DNA of 64,000 nt from Limnanthes douglasii subsp. nivea (lineage: Eukaryota > Streptophyta > Magnoliopsida > Brassicales > Limnanthaceae): contig JAUPFV010000001.1 of NCBI GenBank assembly GCA_036936605.1, positions 249,796,925 through 249,860,924 of the forward strand, written 5' to 3'. Below are positions 10,851 to 22,649 of this stretch, in pieces (positions within the stretch are counted from its first letter, which is position 1; every line of letters starts with the position of its first letter). Under the pieces are notes generated by a model that did not search any database, was not told the DNA's origin, and saw nothing but the letters and a program-made list of their open reading frames with translations. Position numbers and translations under genes: made by a program.

Positions 10851-13091
10851 AACCCATTTAAGGTCATTCCACCCCACTATTTTACTAATCTTAACCATAG
10901 TTATTGTTTATTACACAAAGCACCTTCAATATTACATATTTGTTTGGTTTCTTATACAATATTTTTATAAAGCCAAATTACTGTCTTATTTAACCAACCC
11001 AACTAGTAATCCAAATAATTATTTCTCGTATCAATATATATCCTTCGCCTATAAGAAAAATATGACAATCCACATACATTGTGAGAGTTAAGAAACTTTA
11101 TGTAGATCCTAAAATGGCATCTATAATGAACGTTTAAATATATAAGTTTAAGGTATGAGTATGCTTGAAAATTAATTTAATGTGGAATTATATAGGTCTC
11201 GTACGTGAGTTCAAGTGAAAACATAGCATATTCGTTTATCAAACCATTAACTCGAGCATTGTTAAAGCCTATATCTAGAGGGATGAGACTAAAACTCTTA
11301 AAACGATATTTTGCAAATAATAGAAACCTAATTCGACTACAAAGAACCTAGACAATGAATTTTCAATGGATTACAGTCAGTTGGTTATGAAACATATAAC
11401 ATTTATATAATAGAGTTCCAGCCATGATGGGTGTGATATATTATGGTTATTCCTGGATGAATAAGTTCGAATAAACATTTACTATAATTTAGTTCACGAG
11501 TGTGTGTTTCTAAAGATTACAAAAATTGTGTAAGAATCGTAGCGATAACAATCTATGGGTGGTGCCACCTCTCAAGAGATTGTGGCTCTTGAAATGGATT
11601 TTGTACACACATGAAATAGTGCTAAGAGAAACGTGGACAAATAAATTGCTGAAATAATTACGTGTATGAGATCGTCGGTTAGCTCACATGAAAGGTTGGT
11701 TCAAAATTGTGAGTACCAATATTTTTCAATCTATATTTTGTCTTTACACTAAGTTAAAATTCAAATTGTAATGTATTTTATTTTATCAGTAAAAATTATC
11801 TCAATGAGATGATAAAAGATGTCATTTAATCAAGTGACTTAATTTTTTTAACATTATAGTTGATATGAAAAAGAGTCTAGATCATTAGGACCATATTAGA
11901 ATTATAAAATGGACTATAGTCCAGAGCAAGATGGATTAAGGAAGATAGTTCGTCGCAGTGTTACCCAGACTTTGTCGTGTTATAGGCAGACAAGACCCGT
12001 AATATGACAGTACATATCCTTACCCTATCAAATGGGAGTTTGGCACGACAACCATGTATAATCTTTTTAGAATTTTGACGATGATAACAAAATGGTTTGA
12101 CACGACGAAATGACTTTGTCTCAATGAAAAACTTGTTGTTGCGACCGTTAATATTCATGAAATTTTTCATGAAAACAAAATTTGAACTTTGTTTTGGAAA
12201 AATTGTCGTGGGGATCGTGGTGAGAATTCGTAGAATAACTAAAAACGGATTGTTTATGCGGCAACCAAAAATTTTGTAACCTCGAACATGTATTTTTTTT
12301 AAGGAAATGCATTCTTTTTCTAAGTCACATATTCGATAATTTTTTTTTAAAACTTGTGAAAAGTTTTAAATTTTTATAAAAGTATGATCTTTATATATCG
12401 ATATGTGGTTCAAATCATGAATAGAAAACATATTTATAAATCTCCTAATCTCTTAAAAGCTGAAATTTCCTCCTTATTATCCATATTTGTTTTCAAATGT
12501 CTCCCTTACTATTCATCTTTAGCAAATTTTAGTTTCAGATTTATTGTTGTCTGTACCTGAGAAATCACATAGTTTGTTATCACCCAAAATAAAAATTATT
12601 AGAAGATCAAAACAATAAAACAATTAGAATTTTACAGCTAGTTCACCTTAATTTGTGTAAGTTGCTGTTTTCGTATTATATTTTCTAACACTTTTCTACT
12701 TCTTTTAAAAGTAAACTTAATTTCTATTTTAATCGAAATTATGGTGATATTTTTGTTTTTTCCTCTTAGTCTTGAAAATTCTCTGTACATTTCTTACCAT
12801 ATATATAAGCACGTACTTACTAATCCAGTTTTTTGAATAGTTAAATGAACCAGATAAACTCGCAATTTTAATTTTAATCGACATTGTTTTCAATATTTAT
12901 TAAAAAAAATTATCTTCATACATTTCCAATATACTTTTTTAACCTAAGAATTATGTACTCATACTTTAGAGTAGAAACAAAACAAATCATTTATTTGGAA
13001 TATAAAAACGAGGGATAATTTGTCGCGTCTGTTTTTGTTAACAATTGCTATTGGTTTGGTTTCGGTTCATATAAAGACAAATTTTGATGTA
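10851..13091. other. Unassigned AT-rich intergenic DNA
   Basis: Short open frames only, none with a recognisable motif on either strand. The part next to G2 (to about 11100) may be diverged LTR. Confidence 0.5.
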
Positions 13092-13308
13092 TACTCCCTC
13101 CCTTTCATAATATATGTCGTTTAAGGTTTTTTCACATATATTAAAGAAAGTAATAACGACTTTGAAAGAATAAAAAAAAATTGATTGGTGGAGTTGATAA
13201 CTTGTGCAGAAGGTTAACTATTTTATTGTTGGAAAATAGAATATTTGTAATAAATGCTGCATTGGAAAATGAGAACGACTTATATTATGAAACAAAAACT
13301 TTCTCCTA
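13092..13308. mobile_element. Stowaway-like (Tc1/mariner type) MITE
   Basis: A 217-bp element begins 'tactccctccctttcataa' and ends with the inverse complement of a related terminus ('gaacgacttatattatgaaa', a short insertion, then 'ctttctccta'). The termini share TTTCATAATATA(T/A)GTCGTT. The CTCCCTCC start and TA target site are typical of plant Stowaway/mariner MITEs. There is no coding capacity. The right terminus carries a few extra bases, and 'acttatattatgaaac' is repeated just outside it (about 13314-13330). Confidence 0.8.
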
Positions 13309-14225
13309 TAAAAACTTATATTATGAAACATGGAAAATATTAATTATTTGATGATGATGGATCCAAGCTAATCGCATATGTACAATCAATATATAATCTA
13401 TTATTTGAGATTAAGGATAGTTCTGAAATAAGTCTGTTTTAAAAAATAAAATGATAGCTTTGATGTGTTTGTGGTCCAAAAATTAAAAAACTATGATTTC
13501 CAAATTTGAGGAAGAAATAACTGAAGCACGAAAAAATATTGGTTTATAAGTTTGATTTATAAAGAAAAATTGAGAAAAAATTACCTGAAAAAAAATAAAT
13601 AAATTTATTATTTAGTATTATTTTATATATTTAAAATATTAATAGATGTATAACTAAGAAGTAAGTAAATAATTCTACTTTTAAATGTTGTGAAATACAG
13701 GGTCAAAATATATTACTTATATATATTTAGAATATGAGAACCAAAACATAAGAAAATGTGAAATATAAAAGATCAATAAAATTTTACACTATATCATATT
13801 TTAATATAAGTTTTGATCATCTATTTTGTGATAGAATTATTGAATGTTGAATGAGTAATGCGATCAAAATTAGTCCACTAATGTAATTCCAAAGCTAAAA
13901 GTGTATTTAAACTTCTATACTTTTTTATTATAATATAATTCACAATTATAACACTTCTTTTTTAAATCACCATGATGTGGATGACAAAGTTTAAATACAC
14001 CTAAACAACCTATCATAATTAATAATAATATAAAAGATTTTATGAAAAATTAGCTTCCTTGGATACCCAATATATGAGACCTATCAAAAACCTATCATTG
14101 TTAAAGGATAATTTTTTTTTAAGAGATTTTATATTTACAATACTATTTTATATAAAATTTAGGAAACAATTCAACTCATTATTATTTTTTTAATTTAAAA
14201 TTTTAAAAGGTCTTAAACCATCATT
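13309..14225. other. Unassigned AT-rich DNA
   Basis: Very AT-rich, with homopolymer runs and no credible frame or element terminus on either strand. Confidence 0.5.
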
Positions 14226-14880
14226 TGAAAAAAAAAAATATCATTGGTTTTACTTTTTAAGACGAACAACCACTTATGACCGGTTTTGAATATAAGAAAA
14301 AAATTACATAGGTTTCTCATCTATTTAGTTTCGCATTTAGCAATAAAAAATTTAAATAGGCTTCACATTATACTGTTTCACATCTATTATAGTGGGTTGG
14401 TTTCACATCTAGCATCTATAATAGTGGGTTTGAATTTGCATCTACTCGTACAAAATTTAAACAGGTTTTGCAACTAGCACCGCTCATGATATGTTTCGAA
14501 TTTAAAAAAAATACACATATTTCTTATCTATCATAGTGGGCTGGTTTCGCATCTAGCAGTACAAAATTTAAACAATTTTCGCATTATGTGGTTTCACATC
14601 TATCATAGTAGGCTGCTTTCACATATAGCCTCTATCATAATGGGCAAGTACAAAATTTAAACAAATTTCGGATCTAGCAATACAAAAAAGGTTTTGTTTC
14701 TTCTTCGTTTACTCTATAAATTTAAAAATTTAAAACTTTGTATCTTTTAAACTGTAACTCGGAAAAAAATCCAAAAATATCATTGGTTCTATTTATTTTA
14801 AGATGAACAAAACTAGTACCACTCATAATATGTTTTGAATATTTTTTAAAATATATATATATATACACATGTTTCTAATT
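14226..14880. repeat. Degenerate direct-repeat block
   Basis: Motifs recur in the same orientation. 'cacatctatcatagtgggctgg' (and variants) appears near 14380, 14530 and 14595. 'agtacaaaatttaaac' appears near 14446, 14558 and 14644. A longer module with 'cactcatgatatgtttcgaat' recurs near 14270, 14485 and 14820. Units are diverged and irregularly spaced, so this is an old, scrambled tandem array. No coding sequence was seen. Confidence 0.65.
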
Positions 14881-15676
14881 TGAGGATGTTGAGGATATTA
14901 TTGAATCTTAAATGGTAAATATACGAGTGAGATGAATATTTAAATAAACAAAATAAATATTTTTTTAAAATACATAAAAATATGGATATTAAATGAATAA
15001 TAATATTGATTTTGGATTTAAATACTCCTTACCCCTATGCTGTATATTGATATTCGAATACTAAATACGTCACTATTTTCGGATGTATTCACTGCGTCAC
15101 TATATCTGCATCGTCGAGTCCTTTTACAGTTCCACCTCAGGTTTATCATATCGGGAGACTTATCTTTTTATTTTTCTTTGGGATTAAACGAAACAATACA
15201 CGGTCACGAGTCTTAAATGGCTTCTGACCTCCTTGTTTACCTCATCCATACTTGCTTGGTTAAACTAACAAACGATAAAATAAGCAAAAGAAACAGAGTG
15301 ATTTAGTGTAATACTGGGGTTGGTGTTCGAGTTTTAAATATTGAAAAAATATTGATTGATTAAGGGGTTAATATAGCATAAAAAAGTCCTATAATAGCAT
15401 TTTCAACGGGATTGTTTTCGATATTTATAAAAGAAGTTAAATTTATGCTCATACAATTTTGAAATATAACCTCAAATTTAACTATTATTATTTTATATTT
15501 TATAGTAAACAAAACAAACCGTTTATTTTGAAATTATACAAACAATTTTTTTTAATGCATGATTTTGTGAACTTTGGTATTTGTTTGGTTTCTTTTAATA
15601 AAAAAAAATTTGATATTAAATCTAAAATGTGGATGCATCCGATCAACCACGTAGAATTCAAAATGTTATCGTAATT
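14881..15676. other. Unassigned DNA left of LINE-A
   Basis: No recognisable motif on either strand. The open run 15459-15674 (plus) is AT-driven. Confidence 0.5.
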
Positions 15677-15687
15677 AACATAAAAAC
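15677..15687. repeat. Candidate left target-site duplication of LINE-A
   Basis: The 11-mer aacataaaaac recurs exactly at 20413-20423, right after the LINE-A 3' tail. It is A-rich, so chance or merging with the poly(A) tail cannot be excluded. Confidence 0.55.
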
Positions 15688-15714
15688 ATGTATCAAGAGA
15701 ATAGTATACTGGAA

Positions 15715-15952
15715 ATTGCTAAATTCCTTGGATATCCCTTGAGTGTTTGGGTGCCTTCTAAGAATAAGGCAAGGTTTAATTAGTGCAGAGTATGAGTTAA
15801 AATTGATGTATCTAAAACTATGTCTGAGAAACTAGTAATACAAGTTTTCAATACAAACGGGCTGCTATCTACAAGTTTTGAATACAAAAGGGCTGCTATC
15901 TACCAAGCAATTGCAGCACAAAAGTGCTGCTAAAACGAACAATTCTAAATGA
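15715..15952 (+). pseudogene. LINE-A ORF1 remnant (end of DUF4283-like domain)
   Basis: The segment reads FLGYPLSVWVPSKNKARFN, then VKIDVSK, matching GIGSPLNAWVPTKNRIRFN of LINE-B at 55270-55330. In plant LINEs this ORF1 RNA-binding protein continues to a CCHC knuckle. Here that part is deleted and replaced by a short duplicated stretch. ORF1 ends TNNSK with a TGA (15950-15952) that overlaps the ORF2 start codon. Confidence 0.75.
15840..15901 (+). repeat. 31-bp tandem duplication in LINE-A ORF1 tail
   Basis: 'acaagttttcaatacaaacg' at 15840 recurs as 'acaagttttgaatacaaaag' at 15871; both are followed by 'ggctgctatct'. The offset is 31 bp. Confidence 0.85.
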
Positions 15953-16725
15953 CTATTTCGATTCTTAATAGGAACATTCAGGGAGTTGGTAACAAAAAAA
16001 CTATCCAAAGACTAAATGATATCAAAAGATCTGAGAAAAATGTTTTTATGGCTTTATAAGAGCCAATGATGGACAATTCTAAGATGGATTCTACTGCTAA
16101 AAAGTTGGGGTTTTGGGGATTTTCAAGCAACATCAGTAACAAGGTTTGGGTTTTTAGGAAAGAAGAGTTTGTCATGGACACTATTGATAATGATGAGCAA
16201 TTTATCCACCTTAATGTTAAACACAATAGCCTTAACAAAATATTTAGATTTTATATTGTATACGCAAAATGCAAAAGAAATCTAAGGAAAATTTTATGGG
16301 GATAAGCTTAGAAGTCTGGATGATGGTTGTAGTGAATGGCTTATTATGGGGAGATTTTAATACAATTTCATCCACTGATGAACAACTTAATTGCTCTACA
16401 ACTTTTTTAAATAATATTGATGACTCCAACTACTTTATCTCAGACTGTAATCTTAGATACGCTGGATTTTATGGGCCTAAATTTACGTGGACAAGTGGAA
16501 GGAAATGGAGAAGGTTGGATATGGTTTTATTCAACAACTCTTGGCTTAATTACTTTGATGAAACCAGAGTGAATCACTTTACTAAGACTTGTTCAGACCA
16601 CTCTCCTCCCATTATCAAGATGTCATCTACTCTAATCAGGTGCAAATCTTCTTTCAAATTTATGAATATGTGGATATTACATGAAGATTTCAACAGGTTT
16701 GTGGAGGCTAACTAGTCTAAAAAGA
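15949..16725 (+). pseudogene. LINE-A ORF2 endonuclease domain
   Basis: The ATG at 15949 overlaps the ORF1 stop (ATGA). The protein begins MTISILNRNIQGVGNKK, with a TAA after VFMAL. It continues with KLGFWGFSSNISNKVWVF, then in another frame LLWGDFNTISST (catalytic GDFN), KFTWTSGRKWRRLD, and ends with the conserved SDHSPP block near 16597. This is the APE-type endonuclease that nicks target DNA for target-primed reverse transcription. At least one stop and one frameshift break it. Confidence 0.88.
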
Positions 16726-17034
16726 TTAAGGGTAATTCTTTTCAAAAAATTTGGTTCAAACTGAAAAGATTGAAATCTGATCTTCAAGTTCGGAACAAAA
16801 ATGTGTTTGGGAATATTTTTGACTCGATTAAACAGATTGAGGAAGAGATAGCCTATAAAGAAATCAATTATCAATAATATAATTCTATTGAAGATAAGAA
16901 TAGCCTTGACTCTACTAAAGATCATCATCTTAAGATTCTCGAAAGATAGGAGGTTTTTTAGGAACAAAAGTCGCATTCTAACTAGGCCAAGAATGGTGAA
17001 AGAAATACTGTTTTGTTTCACAATTTGTTAAAAA

Positions 17035-18372
17035 ATGGCCAAAATAAACAGAATCTACAGAATTTGGAATGAGACAGAGTGGATTGAGGATCAGAAAGAG
17101 ATTTGTGAATCTGCAGTGGATTATTTCAAAGAACTTTTATCTGACAGCCCTACCCCATGGAATTCAAATGTTATTCAGGATCTTATCCCTAAAATTCTTG
17201 ATGTTGAGATGAATGCTAATCTGATGTTGATTCCTAAGGAAGATGAAATTAAGGAAATCATAACTAGCCTAAATCCTAACTTTGCTCCTGGTGCTGATGG
17301 CTTTAATGACAAGTTCTTTCAAGCTTGCTGGTAAACTATTGTTAAAGATTTGTGTGAAGCTATTGGAGATGTATTCAGAACCCAATCTATTCCTAATGGA
17401 GTCTTTGCAACTGTAGTTTGTCTTATTCCTAAAATAAAAGATCCTAATTCTAGGAAGGATTTTAGATCAATTAGTCTAACTACTATGTTCAATGGGATAA
17501 TTTCAAAGGTAATTAATAAAAGGGTTAACAAAATTCTGCACATGTTATTATCTGAGGAACAAAGGGATTTCTTAAGAGGCAGAAACATTGATGGGACTGT
17601 TATGATAGCTCAGGAGATGTCATATGGTCTGAATCTTAAAACTAGAGAGAATAATGTCATCTTAAAGTTGGATATGACCAAGGCTTTTGATAGGCTTGAC
17701 CACACTTTTTTATTGAGTATCCTAGCAACTTTTGGTTTTGGGCATGAGTTTCTGGAGCTTATTGAAATAAGTATTTGTAGTTGTTTTTTCTTTATTATAA
17801 TAAATTGTGAGGCCAATGGTTTTTTTTAAGTCCAATAAAGGCTTGAGACAGGAGATCTATTAACTTTTCATATTGGCAGAAGAGTATCTGATTAGAGGTT
17901 TAAAGAAGATAGCTATGAACTTTCCTAAATCTTGCTACAAGAATAGGGGCAGAGTAATGATACCTTGTCTTGCGTTCGCAGATGATTTTCTCATCTTCTG
18001 TAATGGTTCCACTGAATCTTTCTCTCTCTTATTGGTAACTTCATGGCAACTTACGAAGAGATATCTGGGCAATTAGTCAACATAGAGAAATCTAAACTAA
18101 TTGTTCCAGATAAGATTAGCTCTAACAGATTATCTTACATTGAGAAGACTACTAGATTCAAGCACAACTACTTGCCTTTCAAGTATCTGGGAATTACAAT
18201 TAACAGAATAAACAAAGTAAGCAATTATGATGATTTGGTATTCAAAATCAGACAAAAAATATCTGAATGGGATAAAGCAGTTTTGTCTTTTGGGGGAAGA
18301 TTGGTTTTAATTCAATCTATTCTAGCAACATGCCCTATATATATATACTATGAAGAACTCTATGATTCCTAA
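17035..18372 (+). pseudogene. LINE-A ORF2 reverse transcriptase domain
   Basis: Blocks in order are: APGADGFNDKFFQACW (17290-17332), VCLIPKIKDPNSRKDFRSIS, INKRVNKILHMLLSEEQRDF, RGRNIDGTVMIAQEM, and the first catalytic Asp in VILKLDMTKAFDRLDHTFL (about 17660-17715). A frameshifted GLRQGD-like block lies near 17840. Intact FADD is in PCLAFADDFLIFC (about 17963-18001), then the thumb region FKYLGITINRIN and LSFGGRLVLIQSIL. Stops at 17332 and 17829 and a frame change near 18043 inactivate it. Confidence 0.9.
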
Positions 18373-19160
18373 AACAGCTATTCAAAGGATTGAGAGGTTA
18401 TATAGTAACTTCTTATGGGGTTCTAAGGACATACAAAAGGTTGTTGTCTAGACTAAATGGTCCAATATTTGCAAAAGAAATGGGAAATGTGGTCTAAACT
18501 TGAGAGGTTTAGAGGATTTTCAAGAGGTTTTCTCATATAAATTATGGTGGAACTTTAGAAAGCAAAGTTCTCTTTGGTCTAAACTTCTAACCTCCATTTA
18601 TTGTAAAGGAAAGCATCCTTTAATTATACATAAGGGTAGTTTTTGTTCTAAGATTTTGGCATCCTCATGAAGGGATGATAGATTTTTGGATTGACAGGTG
18701 GTGTTTTTATCAGCCTTTGGTTGCTTTTAAAGAGAGTGATGACAAGTCTAGTTTTGGGAATAATTTGGTCATGGATTATTAGGTGAATGACAGGTGGAAA
18801 AGTGATCTAAAAAATCTTGGTATTTCTGATACAAATTATCTTAATATCCAGAAGGTTCAACTCTCTAATACCAATGATTACCCTAGTTGGACTCTCTCAC
18901 CTAATGGTCAATTAGTACTAAACTAACTTGGGAAACCATTAGGAAAAAAACAACAATTCTAACCTCTTGGGGAAAATTGGAACTCAATTGATCCATTGAA
19001 ATATTCCTTCTGTTTGTGGAGGGCTCTCCATAGCTGGCTACCTATTGATTCAATCTTGCAAAAAATGATAGTTTTGTTAGCCTCCAAGTGTTAACAGCGT
19101 GAATATATGGTAACTATCAAACACGCGTTTGTAGAATGTCAGGATGCTTTGTCAGTTTAG
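18373..19160 (+). pseudogene. LINE-A ORF2 region between RT and RNase H (zf-RVT)
   Basis: Broken frames give IQRIERLYSNFLWGSKD, KCGLNLRGLEDFQEVFSYKL and, at about 19010-19150, FCLWRALHSWLPIDSILQKM and HAFVECQDAL. These correspond to the connector and the zinc-binding (zf-RVT) region of plant LINE ORF2. Several stops are present. Confidence 0.75.
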
Positions 19161-19925
19161 GTGTTCTTTAAAAGTATTTTTAACATTCAAATCTATCAAT
19201 CAATAACGTTCCCTTATCTTGTGAGAACTTGGTTCTCGAGCTCTAAAAAGGCTATTCATATTTGCTTTATCCTTCCTCCTATTATCACTTGGGTCTTATG
19301 GAACTCAAGGAACAAGAAAAAACATGAAGATCAGACTATAAATGCTAAAAGTACGATTGATCATGTTATTTTTATTCTCTCGGGATTGGACAGAGCCTTC
19401 CTCCTCAAAAGGAAGCACTGGGGAAGATATAGTTCTTCTGGTCCTTTACTGGGTTGTTTGAATCATCTACAGAAACCCGTAACTGTTATATCTTTACGAT
19501 GGATTAACCCTAAGTCTAATAGATACAAGCTCAACACAGATGTAGCTTGTAGTCTATTTAATGAAGCCAGCGGTGGAGGCATTGTAAGGGACAGTAATGG
19601 TCTCAATGTTTTTGGGTATAGAAGATTATACGGTAAGAGTATTCCGATTGTGGCAGATTGCAGAGTTCTGTTTGACGGGTTGATTATTTGTCAAGAGAAG
19701 GGTATTAAAAATCTTGATATTGAGACTGATTCTTCTCAGCTTACTGGAATGGTTCTCATGGGTAGAACTCTGTGGTTCCTTATCCCTATCATGTCTTGTT
19801 GTAGAAAATTAATCTATGGTCACATGAATTTGATTCACATATTCAGAGAGCAGAATGAAGCGACTAATTGGATAACCAAAGAGACTCTCAAATCAACTAC
19901 TAAAATGGATTACAACAGAAATTAA
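19161..19925 (+). pseudogene. LINE-A ORF2 C-terminal RNase H domain
   Basis: A 254-codon open stretch. Its N-terminal half is the end of the connector (ITWVLWNSRNKKKHED). The second half is the plant-type RNase H: RYKLNTDVACS (first Asp; the usual TDGA is TDVA), GGGIVRDSNGLNVFGYRRL, VADCRVLFDGL (usual Glu replaced by Asp) and LDIETDSSQ (Asp present). RNase H domains of this type are characteristic of one plant L1 clade. The domain would remove template RNA after first-strand synthesis. Loss of the Glu makes activity doubtful. Confidence 0.85.
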
Positions 19926-20412
19926 GCCCCAAACTTTCTTTGGGCTATCATTTTTCTGGAGAGTTTGGAGACTGGGTATATAAGAAGGGATAATAAGAGA
20001 TAATATGTATAATTTCTGGATATCTTACCTGGATTTTCTTCAATACTTGATCAATGGAAGGTATCAGCCGTCGTTCTTCAGTTTAGTGTTGAAGCTGGTC
20101 TCGATCGATTTGCCTTTCTGTTTGAAATGTTGATTTGTTGTCTTGAGAAGTCAGAATCTTCAATTGGATATGTTTTGTGTTGGAAGTTGTTGAGGATTGT
20201 TGGTTTGATTACTTCAAAGGGATCAGGATTTTGATTTAGTTGTTTTGGGGATGAAGAGGTTCTGAAAAGGAGGAAATTGAACATGTTTATAGGAATTTAG
20301 AGTTTTGAATGTTTCCTTAGCTAGTTCGCATCCTGAATCCTTCTCGCCTATTCATTGTAATGGCCTTTGGACCTCTTATTAATCAATAAAAGATTCTGTT
20401 TGTTTGAAAAAA
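19926..20412 (+). other. LINE-A 3' untranslated region and tail
   Basis: Noncoding from the ORF2 stop to 'aatcaataaaagattctgtt' and a short A run. A similar ending ('aataaaag', then T-rich) closes LINE-B. Confidence 0.7.
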
Positions 20413-20423
20413 AACATAAAAAC
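20413..20423. repeat. Candidate right target-site duplication of LINE-A
   Basis: aacataaaaac, identical to 15677-15687. Confidence 0.55.
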
Positions 20424-20494
20424 TAAAACATAAAATGTAAAAATATAAGGAACCAATACTTTGTTTAGCCTATATCATATTTTAAAATAACTTA

Positions 20495-20684
20495 CTATAT
20501 ATTATTGATAAGTCTATCTCTATTAATTTAAACAGCAATTGTCGAATATGGTTTCCATTAGTATTAGTGTTATCGTAAACTCAATATGTATATATATTAT
20601 TGATAAGTCTATCTCTATTAATTTAAACAACAATTGTCGGATATGGTTTCCATTAGTATTAGTGTTATCGTAAAATCAATAAAT
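20495..20684. repeat. 95-bp tandem duplication
   Basis: 'ttgataagtctatctctatt' starts at 20505 and again at 20600. The two units differ at only a few positions. Noncoding, just left of the AT microsatellite. Confidence 0.9.
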
Positions 20685-20740
20685 TTATTAGTTAACGTAA
20701 ACAATAAAATCATTATCAGTATAGTGTCAAACTAAACAAA

Positions 20741-20744
<4 letters not shown>

Positions 20745-20818
<74 letters not shown>
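20745..20818. repeat. (AT)37 microsatellite
   Basis: An uninterrupted AT dinucleotide run of 74 bases. Confidence 0.98.
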
Positions 20819-20821
<3 letters not shown>

Positions 20822-20878
20822 AATAGAACATATAAATAATACTATTACGATTTGATTTGGCATATGTTCTATTACAAT
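20817..20878. repeat. 16-bp perfect inverted repeat abutting the AT run
   Basis: attgtaatagaacata (20817-20832) and its exact inverse complement (20863-20878) enclose a 30-base loop. The outer flank of each arm is itself AT-repeat, so the stem may extend. It could be the end of a small palindromic element or a cruciform-forming site. Confidence 0.85.
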
Positions 20879-22640
20879 ATATTATTATTTTTTTAATTAT
20901 ATGTCGTAGTATGTATATAGGGCTATAGGTTTTTTATAAATAAATAAATATTTTATGGTTGTGTTAATTATACAATATTTATAATGATTTCTACTACATG
21001 CTGTAAAGTATTACTGACATCTACGATGAAATGAATTCTGCTTAGGACACATAAAATTTGTAATAGACTAGATTTGTTTAACATGTTTGTTTAAATAACG
21101 TAAAAAAAATACGAATTAAATTTCAAATGGTTAAATGTTTAGTCACTGGATTAATTGGGAACATATAATTAAATTTATATTATTACCATTATTTTGGCAT
21201 TAGACAATGAGATGGTTTCTAATTTTTTAGATGGTTTAACAAACTTTTCGGATGGTAGAAATTTAGACAATTATAAACAAAAAGTACTAGCATTGAGTCC
21301 AGTACTAGAATAGATTAAAGGACTATACGTACAAGAGTACGCTTAGAATTAAGCAACATAGATTAAATGATATACATGTTATGTAACCATTTGTATAATT
21401 TGACGTTGCAAATAGAAAGAACTTTTTCAAAATATGGAATTTTGATCGTATTAAGGTACCATTTACATTACTTAAATTATTAGACTTCTGGACCTTTTAT
21501 CAATCCATAGTTACTAAAGAGTTTGAAAGATGTTAAAACTATTCATTTGAGGTCATGATAAGGAAACTATAAGGCCTTGTATGTTAGTACTATCTTTCAA
21601 AAGTATTCTACCGTTGAAACATAAAAATACTTTAACTACTAATGTTCGCATGATGATATGGAACCTCTCTTGTGTAACCTTTGGCGATCAACAATGATAA
21701 TATGGGTTGATGATTCGTTTATTTACTATTATAAAAAACCATAAAACTGTTTTGACTTGAGTAGCAAGATTTGTTGAACCAAAATCTCAGTCTCACTTAT
21801 AGGTTGATGATTTGCTCATTTACTATTATTAAAAACAACACAACCTGTCTCACGTGAGTAACAGACTGGTTGTACCAAAATGTCGATATTTCTTAAAGTT
21901 TATGTGTCCATCAAAATTGAACAACCTTAATAGTTTAGCTTCCGGTTTTGGATATTCTTTACAATAATATTTCTTTAGTTTTTTGAAGGACCGCTCGATG
22001 AGTATAATATTGTAGGTAAACATGAGAAGCACCATGGTTGGTTGCAGAGATCGCGTCATCATTAAAAATTATATTATATGAGACAGATTGCTTGAAGAAA
22101 TTTTTTTAATTTTCTTTCATTTAGTTTGATACAGATAATAAATCTCTTTCAATAATTACGTAAATAGTCGTCTCTGGTAAAACTTCAGATTTTTTTATAA
22201 ATGAAATAAATTAAAGAAATAAATGTTTACAACTATTATTTTGTGGTATTCCAGGAATAGACATGATCTGTTGTTATAAAACTATTTTGAGGCATTCCCG
22301 GGATAATACAAGTACTTGTTTAATTTTGATAAAGGGCATTCCCTCCTAAAACAAAATACTAGAAAATGATACCTAAAAAACATCATAAGTAAAAACAACA
22401 ATCGCTACTAAACATGAAGCAATTACAATCGCGACTGAGGGTCCCAATCCTTCATGAGACCAAAAAATCTAGTATATACCAGTAAGTCAAAGAATTAGTT
22501 AGATTTATTTTTTTAAATAACCAAAAAATTTTGTACCATGGAATCTTTAACGAAGGTCGAAGAGGGTACGGAAAGCCCAACGAACTGGTCTCAGTGAATA
22601 TCATGGTATTCATTTCCCACCCTGCGTAATAAATTACTAT
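20879..22640. other. Unassigned AT-rich DNA
   Basis: No gene or element terminus recognised apart from the 97-bp duplication. A T-rich run at 22505-22516 could be the (minus-strand) A tail of LINE-C, but this is not secure. Confidence 0.45.
21705..21890. repeat. Diverged 97-bp tandem duplication
   Basis: 'ggttgatgatt' starts at 21705 and 21802. The following 'atttactattat', the 'gagta' stretch and the 'accaaaat' stretch keep the same offset. Clearly diverged. Confidence 0.75.
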
Positions 22641-22649
22641 ACAGAAAGT

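Larger units (their letters stand above)
15688..20412 (+). mobile_element. LINE-A, plant L1-type retrotransposon, 5'-truncated
   Basis: A non-LTR element with an ORF1 remnant, endonuclease, reverse transcriptase, zinc-binding region and C-terminal RNase H in normal order. It is followed by a 3' UTR with 'aataaaag' and a short A run (20407-20414). Most of ORF1 is missing. Amino acid blocks are closely related to LINE-B (54566-60413), so the two belong to one clade. All ORF2 domains need several repairs to be read through. Confidence 0.9.

Noticed and set aside
10825..11091. 88-codon plus-strand frame as a membrane protein gene
   Set aside because: Composition-driven hydrophobic frame in AT-rich DNA near a decayed LTR; no motif or promoter.
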